A stretch of 64,000 nucleotides of DNA from positions 1 to 64,000 of the forward strand of contig JAMPIV010012434.1 of assembly GCA_024509875.1 (NCBI GenBank), given 5' to 3'. The translations under genes and the position numbers were made by a program. The DNA is from Oreohelix idahoensis. Taxonomy: Eukaryota > Mollusca > Gastropoda > Stylommatophora > Oreohelicidae. This document shows positions 37,601 to 49,600 of the stretch, piece by piece. The notes below the pieces were generated by a model. It searched no databases and had not been told where the DNA came from. It saw only the letters and a program-made list of their open reading frames with translations. Positions within the stretch are counted from its first letter, which is position 1; each line of letters begins with the position of its first letter.

Positions 37601-40600
37601 TTTCCCAATCTCTGTGGGAAACAAGTCTTACATCAAAGAACTTGTGTATAGACCTTTTTCAAATATCATCAATCAACTCTTGATCATAGGTGCACTTCCC
37701 ATTCAATAGTGCACAATAGTATTCATCATTTACTAATCATCAGTGTAGTAGTAATGCATAAGAACAACCCACTATTAAATGTGAATTAACTACTATAATT
37801 GTAACCAATGACTATGTAAACAGACATTATCACAATGTAAACAGTAACAATGTAAACATTACACTGTAAACAATACAATGTAAATATTACAATGTAAACA
37901 ATAATAAAGATTTAGCAACAATACGAAAACATTCGTAGAAATCAACAAAAAATAAAGCGAAAATTAAAGAAATATCACAAAAAATGTGATGATATCTACG
38001 AGGATATTAGACAATACACATGACACCACAGTGTATAAACAAAAATGTTGTATGAAACTAAACTATAGTAAAGAGGAGGCTAGCAAATACAAACAAATCA
38101 AAACAAAACTAAAGAATGCAGAAAAATAACGAAAACAATACTAACACATGTCATCACAACTAACAAAAAATAGCAACAGAAGTCGCTTTGCAAATTCCAG
38201 TATCGGAAATTTGCACACCCTACAGAAAATGCTCACAATAGATGACCTCTATGACGTGGTATAATCTAAAAGAGACTCCGCCCAACCGAAAAACCCGCAG
38301 AAACATAAACATATAAATATACAAAAAACATATAAACATATAACATGTAAACAAAAGAATGAGATGAAACACAGAAGACTCAGTAGAAGTATAAGGGCAC
38401 AGTTCACAAACAAACAGGCCACTTAACTTATTGGTATCCAAACGTCAGCCACAGCAGAAAAAAAACAGATGACAATCAGCGTCCTAAGGAATGAAGATCC
38501 AACGATGATGGTACATCTGGACTGCTCCAACTGCCATGACGATGGTACTTGAGCTTCTAAACAGTACAGGTAGTGTAAATAACGGCACTTGACCTTCTTA
38601 TTCAAACGTAAATTGCTTGAATCGGTACTTTGCCTTCTTATTCAATCGGCACTTGACCTTCACAAACGACAGCAACTTGTGTTATCCGGCAATATATAAC
38701 AACGGGTACTGTCAAATTTCTTGCTTCTGGCAAAAAGTTACAATTTCGATCTTTTCCGGGCAACGCCGAGTACTTTCATAATTCTGTATGTTGATTCCTT
38801 GAACGATGCAGTTTGTTGAGTTCTTGTTGAAAATGAAGTGGGTAAGGGACCCCGTGATGCTGGTACCAGAATCAAACCATTTGGCCACAAATGTTGCAAC
38901 GTTTAAGAGTGGTGTTCTTGGAGGATGTCACATTTGCCACACAACGTTGAGGGTGTTGTAATTCATCTGCTTCTCTCAAGGTATGATGATCCTGGCCTTT
39001 GCAGAGTAGTGTGCCACCCTCAGACACCAGGGATGATGAGGCGTAGTAACTTGGTGTCTGTAGTCTGGTTTAAGTGTGATGTAAGGATACAGATGTGTAT
39101 ACAAACAGTGAGCATTACGAACAAGGCAATCCACACAATGACGTCACGTTAACTCACGATGTGAAAAAGTCAATCAAGCTTTAAACAGCAGTGATGGGTT
39201 TTTTGGCAATATATATTGTACGCCACAATGACAAAATGCATGGACATCGTTATGCAGAAAAACATCACAGGGATAGTACAACAGTCATTGTATCATGAAG
39301 TAGTCGATTCAACAGGCACAGCAAACAGCATAATATTAATGTACATGATATGCCTTTTAGGATATCGTAGACCGCTGGACATGTAGTCAGGTAGTAAACT
39401 TCCCCTTTCCATAAGAGCTAGTAGATATCAACTAGGAGATTAAATCTGGTCTCCTATTTTTGACCTCAACAAGACAGGCATGTCTTTTGAGCGCCACATT
39501 ATCGTTCTCTATGTTCCTTATACAGCAAAGGTATCAAACCTAGATCCATCAACAAAGTTCAGGAAGCAAGTAGTCCGTAGGACAGGCATCAATCGATGCG
39601 TGACAATATAAGTGGATCATAAGGCAGGCTAAGCGAAAGTCAACATCACAAGATGGCGATAAAGTCACTTAGCAAAAAAAAAGGATTCATTTACCTGTTC
39701 ATCAGGAATAAACTGAATAATCACATATGCCTCCAGGCATTAGGAATAACATGGAGATATATCATCTCAAAAAAGGAACTACAATAATGAGGACTCCTTC
39801 CTGAATAAACTGAAGCGAAGACTAGCACATAGCTATGTCTCGCCTTCACAGCTTCTCTGCTCAGACTAACCTGGGCGGAAATCGTTTAAACAACGCCACA
39901 AAAAGGGACATGCGCAGAACACGCGAATCGAATACAACTCAGGCCAATTTACGAAACGAAGAATGTTCTACGATGTTCGACTTAAGACCTATTACCTTAA
40001 AAGGAAATGAATCTTGAAACATAGCGATTGCCAACTGTTTTCAAAGAACTGACGATCTGAGCGCTCCATATATGGTCGTGACTCAAAATCGTTCACACAA
40101 CTATCGGCAACCCTAGCTATCAAGATAAGACAACTGTAGAAATAAAAGTGACTACAATTTCATGAGTTCCTTCCCATGCATTAAAAAATTAACTATAGTC
40201 AGAATGCATGGTCAGAATAAGTTGCGACAAGTTTTTAGCAGCAACAATAACCTTCTTCTAGTATGTGCATTCAAAATGTGTAAATATGTGGTCCTGACAT
40301 AGAACTTACTTAGTAGTTCCTCTTCTACCGTGAGGTGTAGAGATTTGGAAAAGAGAGCGCAAAACTATCCTATCAGCTGTCTTCCTCCTGGCCTGGTTTC
40401 ATTCTAGTCCTCAGTCCTTCAAAGATTGAATAATGTTGTCCTCCCAGTGGACTCTGGGTCATCCTGGAGGTCTGGATCCCTGGCTCTTAGTTTCCCATGC
40501 TTGACATAGAACAATACAGAGAAAATGGGAAATGCAAAGTCTATGGGAACACACAAAAAAACCGTAGTGATGGAACAAACTGAATTGAAAAAGACCTGAC

Positions 40601-43600
40601 ATAAACTGGGATAGTTTGCACTAATCAAATCCAAATTAGGAAAATTTAACATCGTTAATATGTGTAAGAAAATGTGGGGAGGCCAAAGAGAAACTGTAGA
40701 GCAGTCGAAGCTAAAGAAACCTGGCAATTTAAGGGCAGAATTAAAAAAGAAAGCCAAAAACAGAAATTGGTGGCAAGTAACATTTGCATCCCTGTGTTAC
40801 ATACGGAACAAACAAAATGTTTAAAGGAAGAGACAAATATACTTCAAAGGAGTAGTAAGAAAAATAAGAAGACTAGCCTTCTACAAGTTCTTTATATTTC
40901 CAGTGTCATGTTGATCATTTTCTCAGATATGACCTGCAGCCTGTACTTGTGGAATCTTTCATCATCAACCCAGGTGAACGTTTTGACTTTGAGATTACAG
41001 CCAGTCAGTCCATTCAGAACTACTGGGTCCGTGCAGAAACTCTTGAGGTCAATGTGCAAAACCATATAGCAGAGGCTGTTCTTAGATATGAAGGGGCCCC
41101 TACTGAGGAACCAAAAACATTGAAGAAGCAATGTACAAAAGATGACAGGTAGGCTAGTTTGTTTAACATTTAAATCAAGTATATCATCATCATCATTAGG
41201 CCCTATCCTTCAGCTCCCCATGGAACATAGGCCTTCAACAAACTTGTGCCAAGTCCTCCTGTCCCATGCCATCAGCTCAAGGTCTTTCCATGTCAATTTC
41301 ACCCTTTTCATTTCTGTTTCCAGTTCTTTTCTCCAAGTGTTTTTTAATCTCTCTCTATCTCTCTTACCCTGGGGATTCCAGAACAAGGACTGTCTCAAAA
41401 TGCTATCAAAAGGTTTTCTAAATGTGTGACCTATCCATCGCCAACATCATCTTCTCATTTCTTGTTCCACTGGCACTTGTCTGGCTCTTGTCATCAGTTC
41501 CACATTGGTGATATACCATTTCAATCCTTTTAAATTGTTATTGTGTCTTATCATTTCAATTCTTTCAAATTGTTATTGTGTCTTACCATTTAAATCCTTC
41601 TAAACTGTTATTGTGTCTTACCATTTAAACCCTTCTAAATTGTTATTGTGACTTACCATTTCAATTCTTCTAAATTGTTATTGTGTCTTACCATTTAAAT
41701 CCTTCTAAATTGTTATTGTGTTTTACCATTTCAATTCTTCTAAATTGTTAGTGTCTTACCATTTAAATCCTTCTAAATTGTTAATGTGTCTTACCATTTA
41801 AACCCTTCTAAATTGTTATTGTGTCTTACCATTTAAATCCTTCTAAATTGTTATTGTGTCTTACCATTTCAATCCATCTAAATGGTTATTGTGTCTTACC
41901 ATTTCAATCCATCTAAATGGTTATTGTGTCTTACCATTTCAATCCTTCTAAATCATGTACAAGCTATGCTTATCGTTTTTGTGATTGTAAATTGTACATT
42001 ATATTGACGTGTGAAAGGATGCATCATGTATGTGTATAACTAGTGTATTACAGGAACAATCAGCTTTCATATCCTTCAACATTTACTGAGGGAGACTGAG
42101 CACCTATGGGATTGCCCAGAGCATTAATTCTGAACAACAATAACAGTAATACTATTTTCTGGATTCCAGACCATTATTAACACTTAAAATGTTATAGTCA
42201 CCTTTTATCAAACAGTTCTCACAGGTAACCTGTGGATTAATTAAGCAAATCACTGTATGCATGTTTCATGTGCACATGTTCTACCATATAGAGTACAGAT
42301 AAGCTTTGTACATAAAGTCTGTCACATATCTGACACATGTACAGATTCTGTCATATGGTTCACACATGTACAGTTTGTAATATCATGTCATGGAGCTCCT
42401 ACATATACCAATGATACATATTGTGTCCTCCAGCTTGCTCACAGAGTATATGCATATAGGCTGTCATGCAACTTTCACTTATAAGTGTTAACACATTCTT
42501 GCAGCAAAAGTGACCAGTTTTTTAAACATATTGTGTTGAGGGATTTATAGCTGTACTTCGACAAGTTCCACACATGGTGTACATGTGTAATTGTGTATGT
42601 ATATTCTTCTTCTTCTTCCGTCCTTAGCCACCGACCGTCAAAGCAGTCAGTGGCCATTACGCCTAGTGGCGTCTTAGGGCAACAGCAGATAGGTTTTCTT
42701 TGCCATTGTTTCCCATCATGCCTATTGGCGTCTTTAGGGCAACGGCAAATCAATCCATTTGCTGTTGTTTCCGTAATCGAAGTGACTGGCAAACGGGTGA
42801 TCAGCCCGTATGTATATTCTGCCTCCCCTTTATTCACATAGATTTTTACTTACCATATTTTATACTTTGTGCACGCATTTCTGCAGAGGTTTCTTGACAA
42901 TGACAATAGAAAGAGGAAAAAATGTTGGAGAAGAAATTAGAATATTAGCAAATAATTTTTGTTTTGTTTTGGTAACATTATTTTTTTAGCCACTTTTATT
43001 TAAGATCACCTTAGCTTTGTATACTTTTTGCATTTCAAATCTTTGACAATTAAAATATAATTCCTTATATCATTCACAAATTTATAACAAATTACTGATT
43101 AATGACAACTGGCCATTCACTATAATTCTATGCAATGGAATGTATGTACAGTTTTTTCCTGCTTTTTTAGTGCATTTGGTAATAACATTAAGTGTGGTTC
43201 CTAAAACTTGTTTTTTCACTTTAATTATTATTTTATAAACAGATGTAACTAGTCTTTCAAACTAACTACAATTTCCCAGTATAGTTTTTGATTGCTATTT
43301 TAAAGTATTGATTACACAGCCCTAAAAAAAAAAAAAAATTTTTTTTGGTGCCAAACATTTTACTCTTGATTGTACATAAATGAGGCCTGCTCAATCCAAA
43401 TATCACATTTACTTGTCTGTTGCAGCTCTAGTTTTTGAGATACAGACATTTTTGTATTTCATTAATACAGGGTGACAAAAAAAAAACGGGCCCACGCGCG
43501 CACTTTTTGTGCGCGCGCGGGGCCCATTTTTTTTTGGTCACCTTGTATTATTACAATATTTTCTATATAAGGCTATGTAAAAAAAACTATTGCTGTCTAG

Positions 43601-46600
43601 TCCTTTACAAAAGAAAACTGCTTGTTTACTCTCAATTTCAGTTTTCCAAGAATCTTCCCAGAATTGCCTTTTTTAGATTTTAAGCCACTGCATGCATGTT
43701 AGTATGCTACTTATTTTATTACACTTCTAACAGAGAATGGCATCATTTTCAAGAAGAGCATGTTTTCTTTCACCGTATTTATTTTGTTATATTTGTGGAG
43801 AGTACACTTTCAAAGAAGAACATAGGAAGCATATTACTGTTTTTGTGAAAAAGGCATACTTTGCTTACTTTAAAGTAAAACTAGGTGACCAGGACAAGTC
43901 TTGGGCTCCTCATATTGTTTGCAAAACATGTGTTGAACACCTGAGACAGTGGACTTGTGGGAAAAGAAAATGTTTAAAATTTGGAATTCCAACGGTTTGG
44001 AGAGAGCCCAAGAACCACTATGATGACTGTTATTTCTGTGTTGTGAATATTAAGGGAATTAATGGAAAAAATCACAAAAAGTGGAAATATCCAGATTTAG
44101 ATTCTGCTAGGCGACCTGTTCCACACAGAGATAACATACCAATTCCAACTTTCAGTCAGATTTTGGATTCCCTGCTAGAAGATGAGACAGCAGTGGCTTG
44201 TGGAACAACAAGTGACAGTGATAGTGATTTCGAAGATGATTTTTCAGATGCTCAACGCTTCGACCAGCTTGAACTAAATGATCTAATCCGAGATCTATAT
44301 CTCTCCAAGGAATCTTCAGAACTTTTGGCTTCAAGATTGAAAGAAAAAAAAATTACTGACTGCTGAGACAAAGGTTACATTTTATCGCAGCAGAGAGCAA
44401 GGTTTTATTCCATTCTTTTGTAAAGAAAACAACCTTGTGTTTTGTACTAATGTAGGAGGTCTTGTTAACAAAATGGGTGTAAGTTATACACCAGATGAGT
44501 GGCGACTTTTCATTGACAGCTCTAAAAGAAGTTTGAAGGGTGTTCTCTTACACAATGGTAACAAATATGGCTCAGTTCCAATTACACAGCAATTCCAATT
44601 GCTCATTCTACTACAATGAAGGAGGAGTATGCTACAATAAGCACACTTCTGGAAAAATTGAAGTATTTAGAACATAACTGGATGGTTTGTGTAGATCTTA
44701 AAATGATGAAGTTTTTGCTTGGCCAGCAAATGGGATTCACCAAATATCCATGCTTTATATGTTTGTGGGATAGCAGGGCAAAAGATATGCACTGGACAAA
44801 GCAACAGTGGCCGTTGAGGGATGAATTTAAAGTTGGAGAAAAAAATATTGTCAATAAGTCTCTCATTGATTGAAAAAGAGTTCTACTGCCACCATTACAT
44901 ATAAAGCTTGGCTTGATGAAGCCATTTGTTAAGGCACTGAACAAAGATGGTACCTGTTTTAAGTACTTATGCAGAAAGTTTCCAGAATTGAGCATAGACA
45001 AACTTAAAGCTGGAATTTTTGATGGACCTCAAATTAGAAAGTTAATAAATGATCCAAATTTTATTGATGCCATGAACAAAACAGAGTCCACAGCCTGGTC
45101 ATCATTTGTTTTAGTTGTGCAAAACTTTCTGGGTAACTTTAAAGCAGACAATTATTCTGAATTAGTTGGAAACATGCTGTCGAGTTTTTGTGAACTTGGA
45201 TGCAACATGAGCATAAAATTGCACTACCTCCATAACCATTTACATTTATTTCCGGAGAATCTTGGCGACTTTAGTGAGGAGCAAGGTGAAAGATTTCACC
45301 AAGATATAAAAACAATGGAAGAGAGATACCAGGGACTTTGGGATGCCCACATGATGGCAGATTACTGTTGGACCCTTAAGCGTGACTGTCTGGGCATATC
45401 ACATTCCAGGAAGTCCTCGAAAAGATCCTTTTTGTGTGTTGACTAAACAAGTGCTAGTGATAAAGTTTTATTACATTTTTGGTAATATATGCACAGTAAT
45501 TACATATAATATGAATACAGACTAAGGTCACTTCTTAGTTATCTCAAAAACTAGAGCTGATAGAAAAAAAGTGATTACATTTTTGGAATCAGCAACCCAA
45601 AATTACCCAAGAACAGCTATACAATTTAAGGCACCAAAATGTGTGTATACCAGAGTTATTATTGTAACCATTAAACTTAAATAGGTGTCCATGATGATCT
45701 TCCTTTGCACTCCTTCTGGAGCATGGAACCACCACTGTAGCTGCACCAAGGATTCATATGCTTGTTTAGCAGCAGTTTCTGTGCTAATTTGTTGTACATG
45801 ATGAGGTTGCCAACCTCCTACACAACCTCATATTAATCATCTTGTATGACGAGCCTGAGGATACAGTAGTTCTATTCTTTCTGTGTTTCTTCAGAGATGG
45901 GGTAAGGTTAAAAAAAGTGGCATACTACCCCCCCCCCCCCCCCCAAAAAAAAAAGGGTGACCCCCCAGTGTTACTACTGCCCCTTTCGGGCTGTAAAAAT
46001 AAAAAAAAAAAAACTATATCTACATTAAATTATGCTTACAAATATCAGCTGTGTGTATTTTAATTGTTTTCCACGTTTCTTACATGCAGGAAATTCAACT
46101 GAGTATTCATTAATAACCAGAATTGCAATAATTAACTTCTCAGATGTCTGGTAGTAAACTGCCCATTCTCCTACTACCCAGAAGGCACCTTCACAGACTG
46201 TATACACATGGGAGACCTGAAAGCTGCAGTAGGTAATTATACTCCTGGAGCAGAGAGGGACCAGCCTGAGAAAATAGAAGACATTTTTCTGAACTTTGCT
46301 TTTCCTGGGACAACATGGACTCCTGGATCTGTCAATGGTCGTGCCTTTCAGGTATTCATTACGTTCAGCCGTTACTGTACATTAGTGACTTTAGCATTTA
46401 TGAATCTTTGAGTGTACAGACATGTGACTGATTGATAATGGACAAACTTATTGAAACTTACCAAAATCTATGTTTTCTTCCAGTTTATAGTACAGGTGTA
46501 TTTCATTAATTTCTCAGCTTGTATGAACTGAATTTATGCTACATACATAACTTGAAACAAAGTAATCAGAGTGCTGATTAATGATATCAGGTTTTAAATG

Positions 46601-49600
46601 TTTTCATCTTAAGTGATTTGTGACTGATATGTAAGAAGCAGCTTATCTTTTCTTTTCAGCTTCCCTCAGTTTCAGCTCTGACTCAACCCCATGAGATTAC
46701 AACACAGTGTAACCCCGAGGAATGTGGAGAAGAGAAGATTTGCCAGTGCACATATTCTCTTGAGCTAAAGGTACATTTATACTCCAGCTCTTGTTATCTT
46801 CTTCTTCTTCTTCGATCCTTAACCACCGACCGTCAAAGCAGTCAGTGGCCATCACGCCTAGTGGCGTCTTGTAGGGCAACAACAAATTGATTCCACTTTG
46901 CACGGTCGGTGGCCATCCTTCGTACAGTGCCCCAACTCTGGTTCATTCTTTGCATCTCAGCCTCCACAGTCCTCCGCCAAGTTGTTTTTGGTTGGCCTCT
47001 CTTTCGCTTTCCCTCAGGGGTCCAAAGCATAGCTGTTCTTGTGATGGCATCGGGGTCTCTTCTGAGGACATGACCAACCAAGCTCCAGCGTCTGCCAACT
47101 ATGATGGTGTGCATGTCCTCTTGCTTGCTACGAGTAAGCAGATCTTGGTTGGTGATGGTATTTGGCCAAAAGATGCGGTGAATTTTTCTCATTGTAGTAG
47201 AATGAGCAATTGGAATTGCTGTGTAATTGGAACTGAGCCATATTTGTTACCATTGTGTAAGAGAACACCCTTCAAAGCTCTTGTTATGTTGAAGTTAATT
47301 TTGTCTGGTGAGATCACAGTACGGCAAGGCCTCAAAACCCAGCCCCTGCAGACCCAAGTAGAACAGTCCCATCTACAATGGCCATGTATGTAGCATAGAA
47401 CCAAGAGCCAGAGTTCCAGACCTCCAGGATCCCAGAGTTCACAGAGAAGACAACATTAGACAATCTCTGAAGGACCAAGGACTAGATTGGAACCAGGCCA
47501 GGAGGAAGACCACCAATAGGACAGTTACGCATTCTCTCTGGCAAACCTCTACACCACAGGGTAGAAGAGGAACGACTAAGTAGTAATAGTAGAGATTACA
47601 ATAGTGATTTCATGAGGGTTTTGATTCTGGAAAATCTTGCATATATTGAACTTCAGATATTGTGGGGGGGGGTGGGGGGGGGGGGAAATAGAGTTAGAAA
47701 TATGAGAGCGTAACAAGTGTCAGTATTCCAACCTCCATAAATGTTTTGCTCCATTGATCATGAGGCAGGTGCAACACAATAATCAGAGATTTCATTCAGT
47801 ACTTAACGCTGCTTATATTACTTTTTGTACTAATGCATCTTCATTCCCAATGAAATTTCTGAGGGTCTCTGAGGAGACTAAGAAAAACTAGGACTAATGA
47901 TACCTTAGATATGTCATAAAAGGCAGCTAATACAAAGTGTGTGTGTTGGGCTGGCAACCTCACCATGTAAAAAATTAGCTACAGATACAACCACTGCAAG
48001 AGTTTGTGCTTTGGCATAGGCTTCCTCAAGATGGCCATCTACTGAGGTGGCTGCATGGTCCATAAAGAATGAAAAAGATGACAAACCTGGTACTTATTTG
48101 TATTTGCGCAACAGGAACAATCAGCTTTCATACCCTTCAACATTTGCTGAAGGGGACTTAGCATCTGCATGTATGCCCAGAGTGCAATGATGTCAATTCT
48201 GATTTTTTTGTTTTTTTAAATAAAGTTTTGCCTCGTTTTGGCAAGGTGCGTCCGATTCAACCTATTCGGTTATGTTAGGGTGCATATCCAAACACAAAAG
48301 ACTCTTAGGTCTGAGATTTTTTTGATTTTTTTAATAGGAGTGTCAGACTCTCAAATCGATGAATATTTAAAAGAAAATCCTGAACTGTTCAAAAAGATAA
48401 TAATAACACAGTTTTATAAAATGTCCTCTTTTTTTTGAAAAACAATATGGTTACCCTAGCATGAAATATGTGTATGTATTCCAAAATTTTCTATCACTGC
48501 TTATGTGTTGTTTCAGTGATAGCACGTTTTAAAAATATACTTTGGCAAAACATAAAATATCCAATACTTAACAATGAGAGACTTTGTAAGACCCAGCAAG
48601 TATGAAACAAATATCCAATACTTAACAATGAGAGATGTCCCGGGTAGTTCCTGTGGGGTCTCTCAAGAGACAAAGCAAGAATAGGACAACTGTACCCTTA
48701 GGCATGTCAAACAAAGCAACTAATAGGAGGTGGTGCGTGGGACTGGCAGATGCATCATATAAAACTAATTGCCACAGAAACCACAACTGCCGGGAGCATG
48801 TGAATGTTTGGTGCAGGTCTCCTGAAAGGGAACCAGCTGTGATGCATAATGGAAATATAGCCTACAGTATCCGACAGCCTTTCGTGACCTCATGATGTTC
48901 TATGATTCATTAGCAAAGTCAAGCATTTGACAGCCTGCATTACTCATATTTAATCCTCACCTCTTTTCCTTGAGATGTAAACAAACGGAAAGTTACCAAC
49001 TTCCGCGACCTGCCAGTCAAAAACAGGAAGCGAACGTGGTGGTGTTACCTGAGTTTCTCACGCGAGCTGATCTGTCAATCATCAAGATAGCAAACAGACG
49101 CACGTGGGATAACACCGGATTTTCAAAGTAGTTGCATGGGCAAAAATATTTTTCCATGTACTCTTTGATGTTCGTACATACAGGGAGAGAAAACGCTTTG
49201 ATCTCGAGAAGCGAGGAAAATCTCGGAAGGAAGCCCATTACATTGTCTAAGCCTCTGTTGTCAGTTAGCAACGCCAAACAGAGCATCCGTAAACCTTTTA
49301 TCTGGGGGGAAACGTAGTTTTCCGATTTCTCTGCTAGGCACAAGTGTGAAAATTAACATCCTCTAGAGATCATAATAACATGATGTATATAAACTGCTTC
49401 TTCTCAAATCCGTTATCAATTGTCGCTCAGAATTTTTCGGAGAGTCTAAAAACGTTATCTAGAACCATTGTAAATAGATGTGTTAATAGTTTCGTGGGGA
49501 TTTCCTTCTGATTTTCTGGTAATATAAATTTGTGCTTAAACGTGTTAAAGTGTTAAAAGTTTATCATCTTAAATTCACTGTGATTTTTTAGGTGTTAAAA

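Larger units (their letters stand above)
30571..40246 (-). mobile_element. Gmr1-like Ty3/Gypsy retrotransposon, complete, 9.7 kb (Gypsy element B)
   Basis: Two long direct repeats (30571-31903 and 38913-40246, 1.33 kb) bound an internal region coding on the minus strand for gag, protease, integrase, then reverse transcriptase and RNase H. Termini are TGTT..AACA. Flanks ATAAA (30566-30570) and ATAAC (40247-40251) look like a target duplication with one mismatch. I count about two substitutions and three indels between the LTRs, so the insertion is recent. A purine-rich GGGAGGTGGCGG sits directly upstream of the 3' LTR (plus coordinates near 31905-31920) as the polypurine tract. It is antisense in a laccase intron. 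Confidence 0.95.
43343..45640 (+). mobile_element. TIR DNA transposon of unclassified type
   Basis: Ends TTTTGGTGCC (43343-43352) and GGCACCAAAA (45631-45640) are perfect 10-bp inverted repeats. Further inside, CTCTAGTTTTTGAGAT (43427-43442) is matched inverted near 45541-45556, so the TIRs are about 100 bp and imperfect. Between them one decayed protein (43737-45446) is encoded. Related proteins are widespread as uncharacterised proteins in arthropods and other animals; I do not know an accepted superfamily name. Target duplication was not resolved. Confidence 0.65.

Noticed and set aside
49017..49343. 108-aa minus-strand ORF
   Set aside because: No recognisable domain, no homologous repeat in the window, and no coding context; likely chance.
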